DNA of 64,000 nt, from NCBI RefSeq assembly GCF_034190915.1, contig NW_026947492.1, positions 17,552,001 to 17,616,000 of the forward strand. The letters are read 5' to 3'. Both the position numbers and the translations under genes were made by a program. The stretch comes from Cavia porcellus (taxonomy: Eukaryota > Chordata > Mammalia > Rodentia > Caviidae). Every line of letters starts with the position of its first letter. Positions within the stretch are counted from its first letter, which is position 1. Below, piece by piece: positions 1 through 10,900 of this stretch. Below the pieces are notes generated by a model. The model saw nothing but the letters and a program-made list of their open reading frames with translations. It made no database searches and was not told the origin of the DNA.

Positions 1-721
1 GATCATTCTTCAAATAGAAGTTTCTTATTAACTAACAGTGTATTTCTTTAGTACCTGGTCTGTCCCTTCCATTCTATCCCAAGCTCCTCTGTACTCAATT
101 AAAAGACTCTGGAAACTAATTCTCCTTCTCAAGAAAATTCTGTTGTGAACTTGTGCTAAGCATCTCCAATCTACACCAGCCACACAAAAATGGCATCAAG
201 GTGTCTACCTGAGCAAAACTTTAACCCAAGAACTCTTATAAAACTCCTATATATTTTTTCTTCTTTCTGTTTCTTCTTTTCTTTTCATTCTTTATCTTTT
301 CTTTCCTTTCTTTCTTTTCTCCCTCTCCATTTTCTCTCTTCTTTCTCTTCATTTTCAATATGGATTCCTTCCTCAAAATTAATACATGATGAAATAAAAT
401 GACACTAAGCTGACACTGTTTTTTGTCAGTTTATAATGAAACCTGAGTCATACATGCTCAATGTATTCTATATTCTGTCTTACACTGAGTAGGAATATTT
501 ATCCTTCAAGTGCTAGCCATTAACAAAAAAATCTTTCTACAACGTCTACCATACATAAACTATATCACAGCACTAAACACTTTGCATTATATGCTTTAGT
601 CAGCTGTATTCACAGTATCTTGTGAAGTACAACTACTATTCATTACACTATCGATATATATTCATTGCATAGAAGAGCCAGTGAAACTATGAAAAATGAA
701 TAATTTAAAATTGCACAGTGA

Positions 722-796
722 GCCAAGGATTTAGGTCCATGGCTCAAGTGCCTGCCTGGTAAGAGCAAGGTTGTCAGCTCGATCCCATAACAAAAA
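722..796 (+). mobile_element. ID-type tRNA-derived SINE (degenerate)
   Basis: The sequence has the shape of an ID element: GGATTTAGGTCCATGGCTCA, then a tRNA-like B-box stretch around GCTCGATCCC, then an A-rich tail that runs into the following GAAA repeat. It is missing from the partner arm near 62560-62600, so it inserted after the inverted duplication. Confidence 0.65.
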
Positions 797-815
797 GGAA
801 GAAAGAAAGAAAGAG

Positions 816-870
<55 letters not shown>

Positions 871-880
871 AAAGAAAGAA
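797..880. repeat. (GAAA)n microsatellite in a SINE tail
   Basis: About 80 bp of GAAA/AAAG tetranucleotide repeat lies immediately downstream of the SINE. This is the usual origin of such repeats, by expansion of an A-rich tail. Open frames read through it on both strands are low-complexity and not genes. Confidence 0.95.
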
Positions 881-1195
881 ATCTCGTAACTACATAAAGA
901 AGAAAAAAATCCTAAAGCCAATTGTTAGTCTTCTGCTATCAGTTGTGCTTCTCTTTCTAGATTGCATTATCAACCTTGTTCGCTTGGTCATTTTCATTTC
1001 ATGTTACCATAACAGGAAAAATAGTGAAAGGTACAAATAATAAGGAAACATAATGAAAAAAAAAAAAGTTTTACCAAACAAGGCATTGCTCCCCAAACTT
1101 AAATAAAATATGATGATAAAGTTTTGAAGAGATACGTTTTTTATTAACTTAGAATTTATCTGTGCTGTAAGCACATGCACAGAGTATGATTCTGA

Positions 1196-2128
1196 TCAAA
1201 GATATCTTCTGCCCAAAGACTTTCTCACAACAACTTGCACATTTTTGTTCCTCAAGCTATAGATTACAGGGTTCATCATAGGAACTATGTTGGTGTAAAA
1301 TAACGGAGGAGATTTTCCCCTGATTCATAGACCCAGCAGAGGACAGTTTCAAATACATAAATGCACATGATCCAAAAAAACAGGGAAACTGCAATTATGT
1401 GAGAACCACAGGTGCTGAAAGCTTTCGACCTGCCCTCCATGGAGCGTATTTTTAATATACTAGAGAGGATGAGCACATAAGACAAAAAGATGGTGACACT
1501 GGGTACAATGATGTTAATACCCCCACAATGAATATCACCAACTCATTGACATAGGTGCTGGTGCAGGAGAGCTCAAGCAAAGGGAGGATGTCACAGAAAT
1601 AGTGATTGATGGTGTTTGCATGACAGAACGTCAGTCTCAGCATGCATCCCGTGTGGGCCATGGCACCAGAAAATGGCACCAGGTAGGAGCCAAGCATAAG
1701 GTTGAGATGCACTCTGGGAGACATGGCAGTGTTATACAGAAGTGGATTACAGATGGCCACAAGGTGGTCATAAGCCATTGACATCAGCACATAGATTTCA
1801 CAAATAATGAAAAAACAATAAAAGTAGAACTGGGTCATACACCCCCTATAGGAGATAACATTTTTTGGTGATAAGCAGTTCATTAGCATTTTGGGTGTAA
1901 ACACAGAAGAATAATGAAGGTCAATGAAGGACAAGTTAAAGAGGAGAATGTACATTGGAGTGTGAAGATGTGAATTAAACCCGATCAGAGGTATTAAGCC
2001 TAAATTTCTAACTTAGTGACCACATACGTTATCAGAAACAGGAAGAAAAGTGGAAGCTGGAGGTCTGGTCGGTCTGTTAACCCCATCAGAATGAATTCAG
2101 TCACAAAAGAGCCAATTTCAGGAGCCAT
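1196..2128 (-). pseudogene. Olfactory receptor pseudogene, OR8B-like, four frameshifts
   Basis: This is a full-length OR coding sequence from an ATG at 2128 to a TGA at 1198-1196, the inverted paralogue of the intact gene at 61337. It aligns over its whole length and shares the splice acceptor (TGTCCATAG) just upstream. It is broken by a 1-bp deletion in the TM1 GN motif near 2008, a 1-bp deletion in the TM5 region near 1522, an extra T in a T7 run at 1374-1380 (TM6), and a 1-bp insertion near 1297-1303. The longest open piece, 1955-1452, covers TM2 to TM5 and still shows [12 protein letters not shown] and CDILPLLELSC, but the DRY motif has become DHL. The N-terminal glycosylation site of the intact copy is also lost. 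It cannot make a seven-transmembrane receptor. The spread of lesions suggests neutral decay since the duplication. Confidence 0.93.
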
Positions 2129-2639
2129 TCTTCTCTGTAGAATCTATGGACACAGGAAAGCAGAATTACACTCACCACACACAAGCGCTTTTAAATCCCT
2201 CTCTCACAAATGTGAGGCACAAGCCAGAAATGCCAGGACATAACCAGACTAAAGCTATAGAGCTTGATCCTAATGTTATCTGGTGCTGAATGACATTGTC
2301 TTCCCCTCATTGAAGTGTTAAAATCTAAATATGGTAAAAACAAAAACAATATAAACATGCACCTTCAATTTAGCCAATAGAGCCAGGGCCCATGCTGCCA
2401 TATGAAAACAAAGCTGCTATTAAAAAAATGAAAAACATAGGGTGGACAGCATTTTCTGGGCAGCATTATCATTTTCTCCCTTGTTTGGATCTTTCCTCCA
2501 GTAGTAAAATTGGAGGCAGAAGTCTTTCATTTTAGGATTAAGTTTTAATGCAGATTACACTGGTGTTTTGGAACCATGAAAAGTGTTCTTTCTAAATACA
2601 GCAACCAGACTCTAGGAACGAATATTCAGTGACTGTCCC

Positions 2640-3126
2640 ATAGCACAGGAAATCTCATGCCCAGAAGGAGAGATCTGTCCATGCCTAGTGTACTACTGAT
2701 TAAAACACTGTGCCTTCTGTGTCCAATACTGCTACAAACAATATCTACTTCTTTTTCAAAGTTGTTCTTTTACTAGATTTACTTGTGTTTTAGAATACAA
2801 GAAAATGGGGGGAAATTACATATATCAGATTCCTAGACTTCACCTCAAAATGTAAGACCTATGCAAGAGACACAAAGAGAAATAATGGCAAATGTCACAT
2901 GTATATGTAAATCTAAAACAGTGCATTCACATACTCAGACCATAGGTTATTGATTGTTACTATCCAGTGAGAAATTTAGGCTATGTTGGCCAAATTAACT
3001 ACATTCAATTATGTAACCTAATTCAGATTTGGAGAGCTAATACAAAATAAGTTATTAATAGCTAACAGTACTGGTTTATATACTCATTATGTGGTAACAT
3101 AACACATTTTCAAAACTTTCCACTCT
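2640..3126. other. Non-coding arm sequence
   Basis: No gene is seen. This is AT-rich duplicated flank of the OR unit, with partial matches to the right arm around 60400-60840. Confidence 0.6.
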
Positions 3127-3185
3127 TGGAGCTAGGGATTTAGCTCAGTACCATAAGTGAGTTTGATCCCCAGGAACAAAAAGCA
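3127..3185 (+). mobile_element. ID-type SINE fragment
   Basis: GCTAGGGATTTAGCTCAGTA followed by GTTTGATCCCCAGGAACAAAAAG is an internally deleted tRNA-derived ID element with A-box and B-box remnants and an A-rich tail. Confidence 0.7.
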
Positions 3186-5803
3186 AATATTTAAACATTT
3201 TCAACCCTTTATACATATGTGCATATAACACACATAAATGGTAACTACGCAAAGACCATTATATTAACTACTTTCACTTTTCAAATTATTTTACAATGCA
3301 TATGCCACGATATTAACTGGAATATTTCATATATACAATTTTGCATGTTTTCAGTATCTCAGGAAAGGTGTTAAATAAGTTGGAAGACATTAATATGAAT
3401 GGTTTTCTAAACTTACCCTTCTTGGGAGAGGAAATGTTGAAGATTGCTTATCATATTTTACTCAAAAGTCCCAAGGACAATATAGGATTTTTGTCATTGA
3501 TTCTAATAAGATACAGCATGAGCTTAGTTTGTCATACTTCCTTCTGAAGTAGCAGTCATAATTTATAAAGATGTTATCTCCTCTGAAGCATTAGATTTGG
3601 AGAAAAATAAATACCCCTTATTCCTACATTGTCACTAGATGAAACATCAGAAGATTTAACATGACTATAAAGACATAATGAGCTTGTGTATGAACAAGAA
3701 AGTAGCTTCTTCAGTCTCTTTCTAGGATACAGATTCTACATATAAAAAGGAAATGAGAGGATTATGTTTACTTCTTACGCACAACCTGTAGTAATTCTCT
3801 AGACAGTCAATATTACACTCAGGCTTTCCTTTCTCTACAGGGACTGTGCATCTCCCATAGCAGACAAAAAATTAAACTGTAATCTCCCCATCAGCATCAT
3901 CTCAAAATTTAATTCACTGTTCTCGTTCACCGTTGCTTGTTGTCATGTCTTTAATACTGATCTTCCATGGAGTGTACATATAGGCTTGCTTATTCTTTTA
4001 TGTGAAGTTGTGAAGGACTGCAGTAGTTCACCTTAGGTTTTGTTTCTCCAGAGATAGTTCCAAAATGACTTTTAATGTGTTTCATCCATACTACAGCTGT
4101 GACCTTTATACACTTAGTGGAAATGGCTGCCAATTGTCCTGCTGACATCTTAAATGGAACACTTCAGTGGTGTAGTTAGGAATTTCGAAATTCCTAATAA
4201 CCAGCCTGGAAATACAGGAATAGAAGTTCTGTGTTACAATCCTGCACCACATTTTTAATTACAATATCTTGGATGAGTAGCAAAATGTCTGTGCCACAGC
4301 TTCCCATTTATATGACAGTGATGTAAAAAGTAACATGTATCTCATGGGGTTGTTGGGACTGTTACATAGGAAGATAAAAAAAATCAAAATAAATCTGTAC
4401 ATAGTAAAATAATGAAATATCAATTTGAGTACAGATGGCCTTCATGTATCACAAATTGAAGATATCCTAAAATTAAAATACATTAAATACTGCTCTGCTA
4501 TGAAACAACGTAGCTCGGGCAGGTTCATCTTAACTGTTACCTGATTGCTTATATTGGCTTAAAGCATCACAGTAGTTTCAAACCAAAGAAAAGGTCCAAA
4601 TTTGAGAATCAAAATGCAGTTTGTAAGAATGAGCCAAACATCTCACTATGCATGAACAGTTGTAAATACAGGAATCACAGTGCAGCACCTACACATTTGC
4701 TGCATTCACACTATTGTGCAGTCAGAACCTTCTAAGCTATACCACTGACCTGGAGACCACCTGAACTTACGTTCTCATCCTTTCTGGCTCACCTTCTGTC
4801 AAATTATTCTTTCAAATTTTAATTACTGTATCTAACTCTAAACTATATAGTTTAGATCTTGCATCTTTTTGTGGAAGTAGTGTACAGATTCATAAATGCA
4901 GAGTACTATCAATTATGATTCCACGAAAAGAAATTTTTGATAAATCTTTTGCCTTTTCCTTTCAATCTTTCTTCTGTCACTTTGAGAATCATGTGAGTTC
5001 CCGAGTGCTGAGAACCAACAGTAATAATTTTTTAAGTTATTTCAAGGGCAGAAAGAACATAAAGATTTGAAGATGCCAAGAAGTGTGTGATCTTCCCCGC
5101 ACAGTGAGAAAAGAAGACACGGTTTTCCATGTTATAATTCCTTCATGGTTAGAGGTGCTATGACAAGAAGAAAATAAATGGCAGCTGTGCTGCAAAGGAA
5201 GAAACAAGACAACTTTCTCAGTAAATGAGATGACTGCTCACATAAAACTGAAGATACAGTGAAGAACAGATTCCACTGCAGTTATAAGTAAATTTAGAAT
5301 GCCACAGAACATCAATTCTGTCTCAGTCCATTTCTTGTTGGAAAAACCGAATCCTACAAGTGAGGCAACTTTTTCTGTGGGGGAGAAGAGTGATTTTTAA
5401 GAAATAGCTTCTCTGTTCTGGAGCTTTGGGTATCCAAGCACAAGACACCAGCACCTGGCCAGGCCTTCCTGAAGCATAATAGAGTGCTATTTGGCATCTC
5501 ATGGCATAAAATACAAAAGAGTCTGACAGCTAAAGTAAAGATGGCAAAGAGACAAGAATGAAGCAAGAGAGGGGCAAACACGTCAACTTACAAGGACCAC
5601 ACTCCAGCATTAACTGCTTGGCTCAGTTCTTACAGGTACTATCTATTCATGCCTTTCAAAGACAAATTCCTCCATGATTTGGGAAGACAGAAAACCTATA
5701 GGAAAGTCAACATTATTTCTTTGTATTAACAATGAACAACTGAAAATTTGAAATTCTATAAAGCAGTACCTTTCAGAATAGTATCAAAAACAATGAAATT
5801 TTA
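3186..5803. other. Non-coding arm sequence upstream of the OR pseudogene
   Basis: No convincing gene is seen. Most of the block pairs in inverted orientation with 57750-60400. Short open frames here (for example 3341-3547 and 5354-5581) have no recognisable domain and are not maintained in the partner arm. Confidence 0.6.
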
Positions 5804-6216
5804 GATATGTTAGAGCCACTGAAGATGAATATCCCTGCAGGGCTGTTGCATGGCCCTGCAATGGCTGAACTGAGAACAAGGAGACACCTCAGGGGGCAAG
5901 CTAGGCCACAACTGAGGCCACCTGGAGACCTTCTCATAGGATAGTTCTCCTTAATTTGCATGGTCTGTTACTTGGAGGGGCCCTGAACACCTCCCAAAGT
6001 TCTGATCAGGTTTCCTATGTTTTTCACTCTGACCCCTTCCTTGTTTAAATACCGAATAAATACAGGCCTCCCAGAGACACTGCCACAACCACAGGAGTTA
6101 AGAAATCTGCAGAGGGTTTTGGTCTTCCTGGAGCCCCAATTCCCATACCAGTTGTCTCATTTGTTTGGGCTTTCTCCGTGAACTTGTGCGGGAGATTGGG
6201 GATCCAGGTACAGATA
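5804..6216 (+). mobile_element. Solo retroviral-type LTR with 4-bp target duplication
   Basis: A 405-bp unit at 5808-6212 begins TGTTAGAGCC and ends GGTACA, giving canonical TG...CA ends. It is flanked by GATA on both sides (5804-5807 and 6213-6216). Inside are a TTTAAATA-type TATA region near 6045 and an AATAAA polyadenylation signal near 6055, in the order expected of U3-R-U5. The partner arm near 57750 lacks the unit while matching both flanks, so it is a clean empty site. The 4-bp target duplication fits the ERV1 class by family knowledge. No internal retroviral sequence remains, which is consistent with LTR-LTR recombination. Confidence 0.78.
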
Positions 6217-7428
6217 CTGATATAGGTACAAATCTACTAATGTAGTATATGCAAGATATGCGTGCCATGATATCAGACATTATTTAAATATATTAACCAG
6301 AGTTAATCTTCCATCATTGTGTTTTGAGATTCTCTATCATCACTTTTATTTTTTTGTCTTTAAAATAAAAATAATCTTTAAAAAAAAAGAAAGGTTGAAA
6401 GTGCTCTAAAGGATATAACTCCGTATAGATTTAAGTGTATAAGATAGATAACCATGTTACTGAATTTTTGTTGAATCATTGAACAGAACTGTTTGCAGTC
6501 TCACTTTTTGAATGTCCACTTTGTATGCTTTAATTTTGTAACTTGAACAACTATTTCTAAGATGACAATATGTAATCTATTAAATAGTGATTTCCTACTG
6601 TTTATTTTTATGAAACTCTTTATTACTTGTACACTTTTTCTGTTTTTTTTTCTTTTTCTTCTTAAATAACATTTTAAAAAAAGAAATAAATATTTAGTCA
6701 TGCAGGAGGGATTCCAAAAGTGCTTCAAGAAACTTCCAAGAATGATGGAACTGTTGTGTTTGTAGTAAGGGAAGTATTTTCAGGGAGATTAATGGCCATC
6801 CATTCTTTACTGGAGTACATTTTCTGATGCAAACCTCATTTTTTTTAACCACACCTCTCAGAGACTGTACAACACTTCATTTTCATAGACTAAAAGATTC
6901 AATCTTGTCCAGGTGTCTATCATCTTTCTCTTTTCTTTAACCTCATGTTTACCAGGCAGTTTCCATGCTGCTGGGCTGTATCCAGGCCTGTGATCTTTAA
7001 GCTGATCCATACAATTACACTGAATTCCTAGCAGGGTATTTTATAGGAGAAAAATGACTCTCAAATTTGAATCATTAGTCAAAGAATCAGTGATATTCAG
7101 AATAATTTTCCAAAATAATAGAATCAGTAACAGCATGTTTTAAAACTTAGTATAATGATATAATTCTCAGGAGTATGTATGATTGTTTAAAGCACAGAGA
7201 CGTCAATGGAAAAGTGTGCAGAATTCAGGAACAGCATATGGTTTTGGATTTTGATGAAGCTACAAGCCATTTATGCTACAATTCTCAACAAAAAGAAAAT
7301 CGAACTGATTCAGCAGTGTAAAAACCTGAATTAAAATACTATATTACATATAGTTCTCCATAATCATGAACAATTTTACATTTTAATACATTAGAAACAC
7401 ATTTGAATTTTAAAATAGGTAAAAAGTA

Positions 7429-7432
<4 letters not shown>
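6217..7432. other. Non-coding arm sequence
   Basis: AT-rich, with no gene. The outer parts still align with the right arm (6217-6290 with about 57670-57740, and 7300-7380 with about 56990-57050). The middle is less clearly matched, and the SINE at 57378 in the right arm has no counterpart here. Confidence 0.5.

Positions 7433-7477
<45 letters not shown>
7433..7477. repeat. (TA)n microsatellite
   Basis: About 22 TA units. The corresponding place in the right arm (near 56850) has only a few units, so the expansion is specific to this arm. Confidence 0.95.
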
Positions 7478-7478
<1 letters not shown>

Positions 7479-7720
7479 TTTAATGACTGTGGAACTCAAA
7501 AACTGCTCAACATGTAAAAGTCAAATAATGTGGTAAATTGTAGGGCCTGGGCACCAAAATTTGATCCTAATTACAGTGTGGATAATTAATAGGAAAGGGA
7601 AGGAAGAGAGAGATCATATTGGAAAATGCTAAAGAGGGAGAGAGACCATACTGGAAAATGCTAAAGTACTTTCTGAAATTCAGGTGCAGGTGAAGACGTA
7701 AATAGACCATGAAGTAAACT

Positions 7721-8545
7721 ATGAATGCAAAAGTCATTAGAGTTTCTGTTGAAGTCCCTGAAAGTGACAAAGTGGACCTGCCAACTGTACAGAAGAATGC
7801 TTACAACCCAGGTTCTGGTGTCTATCAAGACACTGAGCAACCCAGGTGTCTGTGTGGATGCCCGACTGGGAGGAGGAGGACCTCTCTAGAAGGGGTCTCC
7901 TGGCTCACTAGACTGGAGTGAAAGATGAAATCTCTAGAAAGCAAGCATGGTGTCCCCTGGTTGGCTACGATAAAGATGGCAACCCTATTCTTTCTGAATA
8001 TCAGGCCTTAGGTCCCTTGAACAAGCAGAAAGAATGAGAAAAGCTTTGCAAATGTCCACATGGGAACAGATGGCAGCACAGAATGCAGCTGAGCATTGAT
8101 GACATCAGCCTCTGGTGACTGTGCTTCAGTATCTCAGGTGTCCTTGCCATTGCTGCTGATGTGCCTGAAATGCTGTCCCAGCATCTGAAGATCAGTAAGG
8201 CTAGCTCAGCTCTCCCAGCTCCAGGATGACCAATAGTGTGGTCACAATGAGCTTCATGGGGATTTTGTGGCTCCACAGTACATATGATCTTTTGTCAAAG
8301 ACTTTTCATGATGATCATGTAGCTTCGTAGACTAGAAGGTGAACTTGTGGAAGATTCCAGAAGTTTCTGGTTTCTTTTTGGGGCACCTCAAAGTGAGTGA
8401 TAAGGTTCAGTTGCTTTTGTTTGATATTCCTGAGGCATGTGAGAACCTGAAGGAAGACTCTTCCTACTGGAGATACTTTGAACAATTATCTATGGATTTT
8501 TAATTTACTCAGAGACAACATGATTTCAGACAACAGAAATGGCAT
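7721..8545 (+). pseudogene. Gene-like block of unknown origin, disrupted, duplicated in both arms
   Basis: A 66-codon frame at 7721-7921 has a partner of exactly the same length, start and stop at 56684-56484 in the other arm, with roughly three quarters of residues alike. A second frame downstream ends GYDKDGNPIL...GPLNKQKE in this arm and GYDKDDDTIL...GPLNKQKE in the other. Neither copy gives a long protein; both are cut by stops and shifts. A processed or decayed gene fragment is the simplest reading. The GYDxDGxPI...GPLN pattern faintly recalls SEC14/CRAL-TRIO proteins, but the rest does not match, so no function is assigned. Confidence 0.35.
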
Positions 8546-9124
8546 AAAAACCAATTCAGTCATTGAAGGGTGAGATTCAAGGATTGAATGGAAATTGGAT
8601 CAGTTGGATTACAATGATGGAAATTTTGTTTCAGATTGTTTGTTTCTCTCCCTATAGCCATGTATTTCCTTCTCTACATGTGTATGCACATTGTAGTGTG
8701 TTGCCTTTTCCTGACAATCGGAGCGGAAGTTACTAAGAAGGACCAAATATATCCTCATTTAAAACTGGATTCGTAATTCTAATATCATTTGTGGTCATTC
8801 AGTTATCAGTGTTTATTGTTGATTGTTGTACTGCCAATTCAGAGTGTTTGCACTGATTTACAACCCTAGCAGTTTGAATTCTTTTGTTTCTTTTCAACAG
8901 GGTCACTAACTGACTAGCTTGCTCAAGGAGACCTTGAATTTGCAATTCTCATGCCTATGTTCCCAGAGTAGAGGATGGCAGCCGTGTGACCTATAAGCTG
9001 GCTCAAGACTGCATTAAATGATTATTAGGGAACAAGAGATGAAGGCTAGGAGGAAAGGAAGGGAAAAGGTTCTAAAAAGAAATTATATGCTGGAAATAGG
9101 GCTTTTTCAAATGGGAAGTTAAAA
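8546..9124. other. Non-coding sequence beyond the inner edge of the left arm
   Basis: No gene is recognised and homology to the right arm stops here. A short hydrophobic reading near 8640-8730 is open but lacks any start, domain or duplicate. Confidence 0.45.
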
Positions 9125-9275
9125 CAGAGGGTGGTGGTACAGTCCTGTAGTGGTAGCCTCTGGAGGCAGGAGGGTTGCAGCAAGTTTGAAGCTAACCCAT
9201 GCTCCAGAATGAGTTAAGCCCACCCTGAACTGCATGAGACACTGTATCAAGAAAGCAAAATCTAAAAATCAGAAG
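9125..9275 (+). mobile_element. B1/7SL-like SINE (diverged)
   Basis: GGTGGTGGTACAGTCCTGTA, then GGAGGCAGGAGGGTTGCAGC, CCACCCTGAACTGCATGAGA and CACTGTATCAAGAAAGCAAAA follow the order of a 7SL-derived B1 monomer, with an A-rich end. Confidence 0.65.
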
Positions 9276-10129
9276 CTAATGAGAACTGGACAGACAGTTG
9301 ATGAATGGGAGAAGTAGGAGGCAAACTATTTAAAATATGCTCGGTACAAGTACAGATTTCCCATGATAAATGTAATCATTATATACTGCAAACATACTAA
9401 TACTAAACACTTTGATAAAAAAAAATGAACAAAATATTAACTTGTGAAGTCTGTGCCACCCTCTTTCCAGTGAGTTAATGAATAAGATGTTCTTTACATT
9501 TTGAATGGACAGAAACAAAAGGGCAAGTCTGAGGGAAAATATGTTACTTTTAAAAATCCTTTTGAAATTCCTGAAGCTTCCTGCTGAGCTTCTATGCCCA
9601 GGATTGAGGACATTTTATGTCAATAAGCATCGCTCATTATTTGGAAGAGTAGATCCATTCTAGTCAAATTGCACTACTGAGTCTTTGATAGAGACTTTTG
9701 TTGAGATTATATCACACTTTGCTTTTAACTCTTAGCCAAAAGAAATAAAAAATCATGGAATATTAAGACAGCATTGCACATAATTCATATAACTGAAATA
9801 TATAATGAACAGAAATGTTCATGGGGATACATTGGCTGCATTTAAATACATATTCAATGTATACATCACACACATATATATAGAGATCTGCATATTTGAG
9901 TATGTTTTCTCTAAGTCACATACATAAAATACATACATATATGCATATTTATATATATATGTGATATGATAATTCATGAAAAAGTCCTTTAAAGAAGCAC
10001 TAATGGAACAAAATGCTAAAAGGACACCTTCAAAAATGATACGGATATTTATCTTACAGTATAAGATAAACATAGAGGAAACATAAAGGTATATATGTTT
10101 GCCCTTCTGGAAGGTAAAGATTTCTGAGA
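9276..10129. other. Non-coding AT-rich sequence
   Basis: No gene or named repeat is recognised. The open frames here are AT-rich and lack domains. Confidence 0.5.
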
Positions 10130-10900
10130 CTTTAAACCTGTGGACAGAGGACTAGTATCCAAAATACATAAAGAACCCAAAAAATCTAAAACCAAAAGAA
10201 AAAAATAATCCAACAATAAATGAGCAAACAAGCACACGCTTCTCAAAAGAAGTACCAATGGCCAATAAATATGTGAAAAACTAATCAATATTTTTAACCA
10301 TTAGGAAAAGGTAAATCAAAACTACATGGAGATTCCATGTTACCTAGCCAGGACAGTTCTTATCAAGAAAGAAAGCATAACAAATTCTGGTAGAAACATA
10401 GAGAAAAGAACCGTTGTAGACTATTGATGTGAATGGAAGTTAACACAGCCAACTATGAGACACGTATGGAAGGTTAAAATGGATTATAATTAGAGCCACC
10501 AGAAGAAGCAGCTGCAGCACTCCTGGGTATACCCCTAGCCAAAGGGTTCCGAGTCAGCACTGCTATGTAGTGATATCTGCATACTCCAGTTAATCTCAGC
10601 ACTGTTCACCTTGGTCAAGTTACAGAAACTGCTTAGGGACCCATCAGTGAATGAAAGTAAACACAGTGGAGTATTACTACATCATAAAGAAGAACAAAAG
10701 CATGTCATTTACAGGAAATTGAAGCGAACTTGAAATCATCATGTTAAGCAAAATCACCCAGAATCAGGTAGACAAATGTCACATTTCCCTTGATCTTCAG
10801 AATCAGAGCAGGAGAAAGATAACATGAACAAAGTAGGGAAACTGTTAAGGAAATAAAGAGATGTGGTGAAAGAGAACTGGTAATAAGCAGGACAGGTGCA
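10130..10900 (+). mobile_element. LINE-1 3' fragment (old)
   Basis: The text follows the ORF2 C-terminal to 3'-UTR order of L1: CTAGTATCCAAAATACATAA, then CTTCTCAAAAGAAG, AAATCAAAACTACATGGAGA, CCTGGGTATACCCCTAGCC, CAGCACTGTTCACCTTGGTC and GGAGTATTACTACATCATAA. It is too diverged to carry an open frame. It is 5'-truncated, as most L1 copies are. Confidence 0.85.

Larger units (their letters stand above)
1..8545 (+). repeat. Left arm of a large inverted segmental duplication
   Basis: Read on the opposite strand, this block aligns nearly continuously with 55864-63318. Anchors read by eye include 61-110 with 63230-63275, the OR copies (1196-2128 with 61337-62332), 3655-3760 with 59810-59910, 4000-4090 with 59470-59580, 4500-4760 with 58800-59060, 5290-5790 with 57750-58270, and 7300-8540 with 55864-57050. 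The arm still matches at window base 1, so it probably continues off the left edge. The order is preserved and the orientation inverted. Insertions unique to this arm are the SINE and GAAA repeat at 722-880 and the solo LTR at 5808-6212. Confidence 0.88.

Noticed and set aside
643..1040. Lys/Glu- and Phe/Ser/Leu-rich frames
   Set aside because: Translations of the (GAAA)n repeat on the two strands.
7721..8276. SEC14/CRAL-TRIO pseudogene
   Set aside because: Only a short GYDxDGxPI...GPLN pattern agrees; neighbouring residues do not, so no family was assigned.
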